Shown here piece by piece: positions 57,701-64,000 of a DNA stretch of 64,000 bases; the stretch's first letter is position 1, and each line of letters begins with the position of its first letter. A program made the translations under genes and the position numbers. The notes under the pieces were generated by a model. That model saw only the letters and a program-made list of their open reading frames with translations, searched no databases and was not told the origin of the DNA. Source of the DNA: Chondrinema litorale (lineage in GTDB: Bacteria; Bacteroidota; Bacteroidia; Cytophagales; Flammeovirgaceae); the NCBI RefSeq assembly GCF_026250525.1, contig NZ_CP111043.1, forward strand, positions 2,458,501-2,522,500. The letters run 5' to 3'.

Positions 57701-60342
57701 ATGTGTATGATGCAGAAAAAACATCTTTTGAGGTATGTGTAACTAGTACCGATAAAGCAGGGGAAAGATATAGTAAGACTTTTACTATTATAATAACCAT
57801 CAATAACAATCTTCCAACAGATATTTTACTAAGTAATAGTGTAGTATCAAGTGAAGATGCATCATCGGGTTATACGATTGGTGAATTATCTACAGTGGAT
57901 GAAGATAACCCAGACGATGAGCATACTTATACACTGACAGCTAATTGCTCTTTAGATAATTCTAATAACAATCTTTTTACTATTTCTGGTAATCAACTTC
58001 AGTTTAGTAATTCTTATAGTTATAGCCCAGACCAACTGATATTTGAAATTTGTTTAACATCTACAGATAAAGCTGGTGATAGCTATAGTAAAACATTTGA
58101 GATTACAGTTAGGCCAACAGTTGATGATTGTGTAGCAAATGATAAAGCTATTTTGCAGGCAATATATAATTCTTTAGGAGGAAATGCATGGCCAAATAGC
58201 ACCGGTTGGAATTCTGAAGCATCTTTAGACCAATGGTACGGAGTAACCACAAATGATAATGGATGTGTAATAAAGCTGATATTAAATAACAATAATTTAA
58301 GTGGAACAATCCCTACTGAGATTGGCAACTTTTCTAATATTGTTGAGATAGATTTCGGTAAAAATAGCATTTCAGGTTCTGTGCCAGCAGCGTTTGGTAA
58401 TCTTACAACACTGGAAATTCTTTGGTTGAATGAGAATGACCTAACTGGGCAAATTCCGGGAGGTTTCTTTGGTATGAGTAATCTCACAAACTTGTATTTG
58501 TTTAGTAATAATTTTACTCCACCAATGCCAAATCAATTAAATCAGCTAACTAAACTGAAAGTATTTGGCTTCGATAATAATACGACCAAGTTTGGCGATG
58601 ACGATTTCCCATCAATAAACAATCTTACAGTATTAGAGAAATTTTATATTCAGAATCATGCATTTGAAGATGTGCCTGAAATTATAAATCCTGATTTATT
58701 AACAGAGTTAGGAATTGCAAACAACAAGCTTACCTTCGAAGATGTATTGCCATTTACATCATTAGGTTTAAGTATTTACAGTTATGCTCCACAAGACAGT
58801 GTAGGTGAGCAGGCTACTTATAATTTACAAAAAGGTGATGCCTTTACTTTTGACTTAGGCATTGATGAAAGTGTAACTACGAGCACTTACAAATGGTATA
58901 AAGATGGCGAACTTGTCGCAGAGACTAATGAGAATCAGTATACAATAGATGCAGTTACAGTTGATGATGCTGGAAATTATACTTGTATAGTTACCAACAC
59001 AAATGCGGCTGACCTGACCTTATATTCCAGAACAGTTGCAGTTTATGTAAATGATACGGATTTGCCAGCTCCTGTATTAACTGCTGAGCTGGATGAAAAT
59101 AATCCTGTAGAAAGAATTATATTGAATTGGACATATTCAAATGAATACACACCTGATAATTATATAATTGAAAAGTCGGTTGGAGATTCGACTAATTTCT
59201 CAGTATTAAATGATAGTTGGAATCAAAAAACTTATACTGATGGTAATGGCTTAGAGCCTGGGCAAACTTATTATTACAGAATTTTAGCTGTAGTTGATGG
59301 AGAGAAATCACCATATAGTAACATTGCTTATGTAACAACAAATAGTTTACCTACAATAGTGGATATAGATAAGACAGGTTCTAGTAATCTGGATTTACAA
59401 TTTGCACTAGCTGATTTTACTGCTGCTTATAGTGATGTAGATAATGATCCTTTAGTAACCATTCAGATTTTAAGTTTGCCATCCGATGGACAACTAAAAT
59501 TAGGATCAACAAATGTTGCTGTTGATGATGAAATAGATGCGAGTGAAATTAATAATCTAATTTTTGTTCCTGATACAGATTGGACTGGTACTACGAGTTT
59601 TTCTTATAATGCTTCAGATGGATACAATTATGCTGCTAATCCGGCCGATGTAAATATCACTATTCAGGAAGTTGACGATATAGATTTAATTGTAGAAAAC
59701 CCAACAGTGGATGAAAATATAGTGGAAGCTGGAGGAAGTTTAAATCTAACTGTAAATGTAGCTGTAAAAGGAAGCAATACTTCTAATGCAACCGAATTTG
59801 TGTTTTTACTTTCAACAGATACATTGCCAGGTGGAGATATATTATTAGGTACAGAAAATATCGAGGCAACTGAGCCAGATTCAGATATTCCATTAAACAT
59901 TTCTGTAACCCTACCAGAAGACTTAGAAGAAGGTACTTATTTTATTATCTATTATGTAGATGCTCAGCAAAAAGTAGCAGAAACTAATGAGCTTAACAAC
60001 CTAAAATACATTCAAATAACAATAACAAATGGTGAAATTATCGAGGGGCCTCCGATCACTATTATGAATGTAATAACTCCAAATGCAGACGGCTTTAACG
60101 ATCATCTTTACATCGAAAATATAGAATACTACCCAGATAATGAAGTGATTTTCCTTGACAGATGGGGTAATGAAATTCACAGAGCAATAGGCTATAACAA
60201 TGATTGGGAGCCTGTAATTAATGAAGATGTAGCTGATTTTGGAAGTTATGTGTGTATTGTAACAATCAATGAAACTACTACAGGAGACTTTATTGGAACA
60301 TTTAAAAGAATGGTATCTATCGTGAGAGATAGTAACCAATAA
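54781..60342 (+). CDS. Giant secreted protein with LRR, Ig, cadherin-like repeats and type IX sorting domain
   Basis: ATG 54781 gives 1853 residues; TTG 54775 is unlikely. A signal peptide (ending VHGQ) precedes three LRR-plus-Ig blocks: LRR about 50-235 and Ig 240-325; LRR about 340-595 and Ig 600-685; LRR about 1115-1335 and Ig 1340-1425. Between the second and third are four cadherin-like repeats (about 700-1110), the last three nearly alike. Fibronectin-like, cadherin-like and CARDB domains follow (about 1430-1750). The last 95 residues are the gliding-motility C-terminal domain (VITPNADGFNDH, FLDRWGNEIHRAIGYNNDW), a type IX signal. LRRs are of the plant-like LxxNNLSGxIP kind. Confidence 0.9.
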   Translation: MNRKKNYSLFQFLGLLIFFTQVFSLNDVHGQSCDPENDKQVLLDLLVAGWKVDNSWSASNIDNYASWTGVKTWREHESNSNYGSCIYELMLSKAESKGSIPESIGKFSFLRILWLNDNNLTGNFPSQILNLTDLTNLYIQGNSFSPSSFNGFEKLTNLQVFGFDNNTYPFSDGYFPSLSKLTDLATFFIRDHAFENVPITASNNLLSLGFSGNYFTFEDLLPFASNSNLSSFFFYPQRKFNVPNTSVTANEGEDVTINLGIDANVNSNTYAWYKDGKLLTTTSINSLTIKNVTISEHSGTYYCIVSNDDFDKYTVGFIRNGNNDSELRIQSEDITLDINARQENECVTRGRIALKAFYNALNGGSWSSNDNWNDDTKALSEWYGVTTDDNGCVIKIELSENNLSGQIPSEIGSLTELESLVLEVNNISSPLPSSLSKLINLKILKLSNNKLGGTLDDHKVVFNISSLEELLLYTNGISGSIPSEIGNLTNLEFLSLGDNNLSGNLPDAFYNLRLVSRLHVNKNQLTGGISSNIKNLNKLNHLRIEHNNFDAQLPVELGNISSLKHLWFEENEFTFDDLIPILSYNNLQNLETLQYSQQGNFTTSTPYTGTEGESLTVKSGFGDSEASNLYSWYKEGENTPVFESNSKDWTLDPLTLADAGKYRVEVTNPTFEKAVSRFKQEPLVIPSNNFEIVVNERRDNPPTDILLSDNVITSLFPGEVGELSTVDADNPDDSHTYELTDNCEGNNNNIYFSIEGNKLYLKATPLTLNFLSQNVCITTTDNTGNTYSKLFEISFNILNNAPTDIELSNNEVDSENATSGYTIGELSTVDADNPNDQHTYSLTDNCSLNNSDNNLFTISGNQLQFSNAYEYDPEKTSFQICVTTTDSQEATYSKAFTIRINITNNPPTNILLSENVVSSEDASSGYTIGELSTVDADNPDDEHTYTLTDNCSLNSSDNSVFAISGNQLQFANSYVYDAEKTSFEVCVTSTDKAGERYSKTFTIIITINNNLPTDILLSNSVVSSEDASSGYTIGELSTVDEDNPDDEHTYTLTANCSLDNSNNNLFTISGNQLQFSNSYSYSPDQLIFEICLTSTDKAGDSYSKTFEITVRPTVDDCVANDKAILQAIYNSLGGNAWPNSTGWNSEASLDQWYGVTTNDNGCVIKLILNNNNLSGTIPTEIGNFSNIVEIDFGKNSISGSVPAAFGNLTTLEILWLNENDLTGQIPGGFFGMSNLTNLYLFSNNFTPPMPNQLNQLTKLKVFGFDNNTTKFGDDDFPSINNLTVLEKFYIQNHAFEDVPEIINPDLLTELGIANNKLTFEDVLPFTSLGLSIYSYAPQDSVGEQATYNLQKGDAFTFDLGIDESVTTSTYKWYKDGELVAETNENQYTIDAVTVDDAGNYTCIVTNTNAADLTLYSRTVAVYVNDTDLPAPVLTAELDENNPVERIILNWTYSNEYTPDNYIIEKSVGDSTNFSVLNDSWNQKTYTDGNGLEPGQTYYYRILAVVDGEKSPYSNIAYVTTNSLPTIVDIDKTGSSNLDLQFALADFTAAYSDVDNDPLVTIQILSLPSDGQLKLGSTNVAVDDEIDASEINNLIFVPDTDWTGTTSFSYNASDGYNYAANPADVNITIQEVDDIDLIVENPTVDENIVEAGGSLNLTVNVAVKGSNTSNATEFVFLLSTDTLPGGDILLGTENIEATEPDSDIPLNISVTLPEDLEEGTYFIIYYVDAQQKVAETNELNNLKYIQITITNGEIIEGPPITIMNVITPNADGFNDHLYIENIEYYPDNEVIFLDRWGNEIHRAIGYNNDWEPVINEDVADFGSYVCIVTINETTTGDFIGTFKRMVSIVRDSNQ
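57526..57901 (+). repeat. 61-base identical repeat in cadherin-like modules
   Basis: The 61 bases at 57526-57586 recur exactly at 57841-57901, 315 bases (105 codons) later. They encode part of the cadherin-like modules (VVSSEDASSGYTIGELSTVD). Modules one and two (about 56880-57480) share the protein pattern at lower nucleotide identity. Confidence 0.85.
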
Positions 60343-60393
60343 TCAATAGTTGGATCGACTACATATTTTATAGGGAGCTATACATTTAACTAT

Positions 60394-61503
60394 ATGAAAC
60401 TATTAAAAATTTTACTACTAACATTATTGGCGAATAGTCTTTACGCACAGGAGCTTCCTGTATTGGTACAAAAGTATACAGATGGTTTAGCTTATAACCC
60501 TTCAGTGGCTGGCTTGTATGGTAGTTCATACGATTTTGCCTATCAAAAAAAATGGTCTGGAGTAGGAGATCCTTATTCTTTAGGCTATTTAAGTATGCAA
60601 ACTCCTTTGGTTGATGGAAGTATTGGTACAGCATTCAATGTATTCTACGAAAAAGTTAACCTGCTAAAAACTGTTGATTTGTCTGCTGCTTTCGCTTATC
60701 ATTTTTTGATTGATAATGATAAAGTAGCTTCTTTCGGTTTAAATGTAGAATATGGAAATACCTCTTTAGATTTAGAAAATATAAATGTGAATGATGCGGT
60801 TGACCTAGACCCTGCACTTAATCAGTTTAATGGTGTGAGCAAACTGGATTTTGCTTTTGGTGCAAATTTTAGATCAAATTATTTTCAAGTAGGAGTTTCG
60901 GCAAATAGGCTACTAACATTATTAAAACCAGAAGAAAAGAAAAACCAAAACGATTTGGCTTTTCAAGAGTATTTTACTGGTTATGCAGCTGGGTTTGTTC
61001 CATTACAATCTGGTAGAGATTTGTTAGAGTTAAGAGCAAACTACAGAAGATTGTTAAACCAAGAAAATTTACTTGATATTGGAGCTTTCTATGAGTACAA
61101 CCAGCAGTTTATGTTGGGGGCAACTTATAGAACTAATTCTTCTGTAAACGTTGCTGCTGCGATCACCTTTATGGAGAATTTTACATTTGGTTATGCAAGA
61201 GAAATAATTGTTGGAGAATTTTCTGGTCAGTTAGGTGCTTCAGATGAAATTACACTCAGGTATACTTTTGACCAAGTGCAAAGTATTTTGAATAATACTA
61301 GAGGAGGAACTGGTGGATTAGGTAGTATTGGAGGAAGTATTAACCGCTTAAATGTGAGAAAAGGAAAGTATAGTAATACAGGAAGGAAAAATTCTTACGG
61401 GCATTCAAGAAAAAAGAGCAAGGAGATAAAGAACTTTACAGGGGCTGGTTCTAAGAAGAGAAAGAAGAATAGAAGAAATAAAAAGTTCTTATGGATATTT
61501 TAA
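60394..61503 (+). CDS. Type IX secretion membrane protein PorP/SprF family
   Basis: The 369-residue protein has a signal peptide ending YAQ and the PorP/SprF hallmarks: QKYTDGLAYNPSVAGLYGS (about 22-40), YQKKWSGVGDPYSL and a repetitive beta-barrel pattern. A basic C-terminal tail (about 330-365, rich in K and R) is notable and may contact periplasmic parts of the machinery. SprF-type proteins assist export of type B CTD cargo. Its position 51 bases after the LRR giant, whose C-terminal domain is of that class, supports a cargo-receptor pair. Confidence 0.92.
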   Translation: MKLLKILLLTLLANSLYAQELPVLVQKYTDGLAYNPSVAGLYGSSYDFAYQKKWSGVGDPYSLGYLSMQTPLVDGSIGTAFNVFYEKVNLLKTVDLSAAFAYHFLIDNDKVASFGLNVEYGNTSLDLENINVNDAVDLDPALNQFNGVSKLDFAFGANFRSNYFQVGVSANRLLTLLKPEEKKNQNDLAFQEYFTGYAAGFVPLQSGRDLLELRANYRRLLNQENLLDIGAFYEYNQQFMLGATYRTNSSVNVAAAITFMENFTFGYAREIIVGEFSGQLGASDEITLRYTFDQVQSILNNTRGGTGGLGSIGGSINRLNVRKGKYSNTGRKNSYGHSRKKSKEIKNFTGAGSKKRKKNRRNKKFLWIF

Positions 61504-61505
61504 GT

Positions 61506-61539
61506 AAAGAAGCCACATATTAATATGTGGCTTCTTTTT
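61506..61539. terminator. Bidirectional terminator
   Basis: A 14-bp perfect stem AAAGAAGCCACATA/TATGTGGCTTCTTT with a four-base loop lies between the converging PorP/SprF and ClpP genes and is followed by a T run on the plus strand. Confidence 0.85.
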
Positions 61540-61542
61540 GTT

Positions 61543-62121
61543 TTAGATTTTTTCTATTAATCCGTCTACAATTCCGTAATCAATAGATTCATCAGCATTC
61601 ATCCAGAAGTCTCTGTCGAAATCTTTCATTACTTGGTCAAAAGTTTTTCCACAGTTTTCTGCTAAGATTCTCGCACCCATATCCTTCACCTTCTTGATCT
61701 CTTTTGCTTGGATCTCTAAGTCAGAAGCTCTTCCCTGCATACCACCAATACTTGGTTGGTGAATCATTACTCTACCACTTGGAAAAATAAATCTTTTTCC
61801 TTTTTCTCCTGCTGAAAGTAAAATTGAACCCATAGAAGCTGCTAGTCCCATACAAATAGTAGAAACTGGAGATGAGATTAGTTTCATGGTATCATGAATT
61901 ACCATACCTGAGGTAACCACACCACCTGGACTGTTGATATAAAATTTTATTTCTTTACCCGGATCTTTAGATTCGAGATATAAAAGTCTGTTTACAATTC
62001 TTTCTGCTGATTCATCCATCACTGGTCCCCACAAAAAAATTTTTCTTTCATCAAGGAACTGATTGTCGAATTTGGCAAGGTTTCCTAAATTTTGAACTAA
62101 TTCATCGCTATTAAATTCCAT
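61543..62121 (-). CDS. clpP: ATP-dependent Clp protease proteolytic subunit ClpP
   Basis: The 192-residue protein has the ClpP catalytic triad: Ser96 in GLAASMG, His121 in VMIHQPS and an Asp near 170 in DRDFWMN. The motif [18 protein letters not shown] precedes the Ser. The N-terminus (residues 1-20) is short and lacks the usual hairpin sequence, so it could be a specialised paralogue. clpX and tig, which often accompany the main clpP, are not adjacent. Cytoplasmic tetradecamer with a Clp ATPase. Confidence 0.92.
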   Translation of the reverse strand: MEFNSDELVQNLGNLAKFDNQFLDERKIFLWGPVMDESAERIVNRLLYLESKDPGKEIKFYINSPGGVVTSGMVIHDTMKLISSPVSTICMGLAASMGSILLSAGEKGKRFIFPSGRVMIHQPSIGGMQGRASDLEIQAKEIKKVKDMGARILAENCGKTFDQVMKDFDRDFWMNADESIDYGIVDGLIEKI

Positions 62122-62261
62122 TGTAATTTATTTATAAATTTAAAATAGAAAATCTCCTAAAGTCAGTTTTGGCAATTTACCATTTATGAAATAAAACTCT
62201 ATCAAAAAAATACGCAAAAAGTTATATGTCGCCATTTCCTGACAATTTGACACTAAATATA

Positions 62262-63407
62262 CTACAGGTAAGGAATAATTGCTTGTTCTGATGTATCATT
62301 CCAGCTAACTATTTCTTTTTTGAATTTAGAAAAATTCTCAAAAACTTTCTTTGCAAATGCGTCTTTGCTGGTTATTTCGTCAATTACTTCTCCCGCATAA
62401 TCTTTTAAAGTGAATAAAACTTCATCAGGAAATTTTTTAAGTTGCGCATCACTTTCATTAAGAATCTTCTGAAGATAAAAGTTATTCTTTGCTTCAAACT
62501 CAGAAAGAACCCAAAGATTATACTTTAAAGCGGTGTTTTCTACTATTAACTGAATATTCTTTGGTAATTCTTCAAAAGCAGATTTGTTTATAAAGAGTTC
62601 CATGCAAGAGCCTGGTTCGTGCCAGCCAGGGTAGTAATAATACTTAGCTACTTTGTGGAAACCCATTAGATAATCGTGGTATGGACCAATCCATTCAGTG
62701 GCATCAATTACACCTCTTTCTAGATTTGTATAAAGTTCTCCTGCGGCAATTGTAACTGCTGCAGTTCCGGCTCTTGAAATTACTTTACCACCAAGACCAG
62801 GAATTCTCATTTTTAATCCTTGTAAATCTTGAATAGTATTGATCTCCTTATTAAACCACCCACCCATTTGAACACCAGTGTTTCCACATGGGAAAGGTAA
62901 TAGATTCACCTGTGCATATAATTCTTTCCAAAGTTTCCAGCCATCTCCATGCAGCATCCAAGAATTAATCTGCTGTGCATTCATTCCGAATGGTATAGTG
63001 CAAAAAAATACAGACGAAGGCATTTTTCCAGCCCAGTAATAAGAAGCCCCATGTCCCATTTGTGCCGCACCCTGAGTTACAGCATCAAAAACTTCGAGTG
63101 ATGGAACTAACTCACCACCACCATATACTTTTATATTTAGCTGGCCATTAGTAATAATTTTTAATTCTTCAGCCATTTTTACAACAGCCTCACCAAGCAC
63201 AGGGAAATTTGGAGGCCAAGTAGTAACACATCTCCAATTAAACTTTTTATTGGTAATGATATTAAAATCTGCTGGGGCATCTGAATTGTTATTGTTTTCA
63301 GATTTCATGCAACTGTTTGCAAGTCCACCAGTAAGAATTGCTCCTGTAATAGCAGAAGTATTTTTTATGAATGATCGTCTGTTTTCTTTGCCTGATGTTT
63401 TATCCAT
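62262..63407 (-). CDS. TRAP transporter substrate-binding protein, Tat-type lipoprotein
   Basis: ATG 63407 is preferred to TTG 63428 and gives 381 residues. It starts with a twin-arginine signal (R10-R11-S-F-I-K) followed by a hydrophobic stretch and a lipobox (LANSC, Cys33), so it is probably exported folded and lipid-anchored. The remainder is a DctP/TRAP periplasmic binding protein: WRCVTTWPPNFPVL, GGGELVPSLEVFDAVTQGAAQMGHGASYYW (about 90-120), and NTIQDLQGLKMRIPGLGGKVI near 200. The ligand is probably an organic acid. No permease is adjacent; dctQM lies 15 kb away. Confidence 0.88.
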   Translation of the reverse strand: MDKTSGKENRRSFIKNTSAITGAILTGGLANSCMKSENNNNSDAPADFNIITNKKFNWRCVTTWPPNFPVLGEAVVKMAEELKIITNGQLNIKVYGGGELVPSLEVFDAVTQGAAQMGHGASYYWAGKMPSSVFFCTIPFGMNAQQINSWMLHGDGWKLWKELYAQVNLLPFPCGNTGVQMGGWFNKEINTIQDLQGLKMRIPGLGGKVISRAGTAAVTIAAGELYTNLERGVIDATEWIGPYHDYLMGFHKVAKYYYYPGWHEPGSCMELFINKSAFEELPKNIQLIVENTALKYNLWVLSEFEAKNNFYLQKILNESDAQLKKFPDEVLFTLKDYAGEVIDEITSKDAFAKKVFENFSKFKKEIVSWNDTSEQAIIPYL

Positions 63408-63596
63408 ATCATTTTCATTCGAATTCAATTGCCAATATACCTGTTTTTTGCAACTGATATATCCTTGTATTATATAGTATGTACTCAGATTGTATTTTTA
63501 TTAGCCGAAGTACTACCTATCATTTACACTATTATATATAATAGCACTATTATTTTGAGTCACTTTTCTCGCAACAGATTTTAGTATTGTAATTTA

Positions 63597-64000
63597 ATGG
63601 AAAAGATAGTTTACAACTTTAACCTTAATGTACTCTCAAGATTAGTAGCTTTCGGATTTCTTATTTCTCTATTAACCTATATTCTAATAGAGAAGAGCTG
63701 GTATTTTACGCCACTATTCATTTCTATATTAATAGTAATAAATGTATGGAATCTTTTTTACTACTTAAATAAAAGTCATAGAGAACTAAAAGATTTTTTG
63801 GAATCTATAAGGCAAAGAGATTTTACGCATAATTACAAATCGTATAAAGGAGGAAGTTTAAAAAAAGAACTCAACCAAGCCTTTGATTCAGTGATTCAAG
63901 AATTTAAAAAAATCAGTATCGAAAAAGAGTTGCAATATCAGTATCTACAAACTATAAATGAACAAACAGGAGCAGGTATAATATGTATTAATAGTAGTGG
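63597..64000 (+). CDS. Membrane sensor protein, probably histidine kinase (3' end outside window)
   Basis: The ATG at 63597 opens a frame that runs to the window end (134 residues) without a stop. Two N-terminal transmembrane helices (about 13-31 and 37-57) are followed by a HAMP-like or coiled-coil helical region (about 58-125) and the start of a PAS-type strand (EQTGAGIICINS). This order is typical of two-helix membrane-bound sensor kinases of Bacteroidota, but the kinase domain itself is outside the window, so the call is inference. It is divergent from the TRAP binding protein, which it might regulate. Confidence 0.6.
   Translation, partial: MEKIVYNFNLNVLSRLVAFGFLISLLTYILIEKSWYFTPLFISILIVINVWNLFYYLNKSHRELKDFLESIRQRDFTHNYKSYKGGSLKKELNQAFDSVIQEFKKISIEKELQYQYLQTINEQTGAGIICINSS

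Noticed and set aside
57180..58115. CRISPR-like periodic repeats
   Set aside because: The period is about 315 bases and the repeats are in frame, encoding cadherin-like modules; this is protein repeat structure.
63529..63544. 16-bp palindrome CTATTATATATAATAG before the sensor gene
   Set aside because: It is almost all A and T, so chance occurrence in this AT-rich region is plausible; not listed as an operator.

Overview
The window reads as chromosomal DNA of a free-living member of the Bacteroidota, most likely a marine or sediment Cytophagales bacterium. The evidence is the AT-rich composition, the Bacteroidota-type promoter elements (TAnnTTTG at -7, for example 22636-22643), a type IX secretion cargo/receptor pair (gliding-motility type C-terminal domain followed by PorP/SprF), many lipoproteins, a DUF4369-TlpA protein, and a sodium/proton antiporter plus TRAP transporter typical of saline habitats. 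No rRNA, insertion sequence, prophage, CRISPR array or integrase was seen. Assignments rest on reading motifs by eye; no database search was run.

Layout. 1-2.5 kb: a 5'-truncated gene, a small membrane protein, a leaderless papain-like peptidase, a small beta-rich protein and an atypical tRNA-Gly on the minus strand. 2.5-9.4 kb: a zinc-ribbon SDR, an MlrC-family lipoprotein, a frameshifted outer-membrane barrel gene, a cytochrome c/PQQ sugar dehydrogenase and a TlpA lipoprotein. 9.4-16.4 kb: a glycan-use locus (GH43 lipoprotein and two GH3 enzymes) divergent from a NUDIX-type regulator, with operator-like repeats between them. 16.5-26.6 kb: housekeeping genes (Crp-family regulator, epimerase, tRNA-Ser, YihY, thioesterase, NhaD, MacB-like permease, queA, recF, a DciA-like gene and manC). 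26.7-35.4 kb: envelope and hydrolase genes (LysM, M14 peptidase, PBP4, EI24, ACMSD, endonuclease I, HhH protein). 35.4-40.6 kb: a polytopic membrane protein and a 1237-residue protein joining a metallophosphoesterase-like domain, a region with kinase-like motifs and an outer-membrane barrel. 40.7-48.5 kb: hydrolase-OsmC fusion, a protein resembling plant XLG modules, an Ig-like lipoprotein, a TPR protein, TRAP permeases, a TPK-like protein and a 2H phosphoesterase. 48.6-61.5 kb: two giant secreted proteins (about 1800 and 1850 residues), a macrodomain protein and PorP/SprF. 61.5-64 kb: ClpP, a Tat-type TRAP binding protein and the start of a membrane sensor, probably a histidine kinase.

How they may work together. 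The GH3/GH3/GH43 set probably trims oligosaccharides under control of the NUDIX regulator. The LRR giant with its C-terminal sorting domain and the adjacent PorP/SprF look like a surface-delivery pair. recF and the DciA-like gene form a replication/repair pair. The TRAP permeases and the orphan binding protein 15 kb away could form one transporter.

Most worth a second look: the phosphoesterase/kinase-like/barrel fusion (36867-40580), the tRNA-Gly with C33 and an extended acceptor helix, the operator candidates of the glycan locus, and the secreted bacterial protein resembling plant XLG modules.
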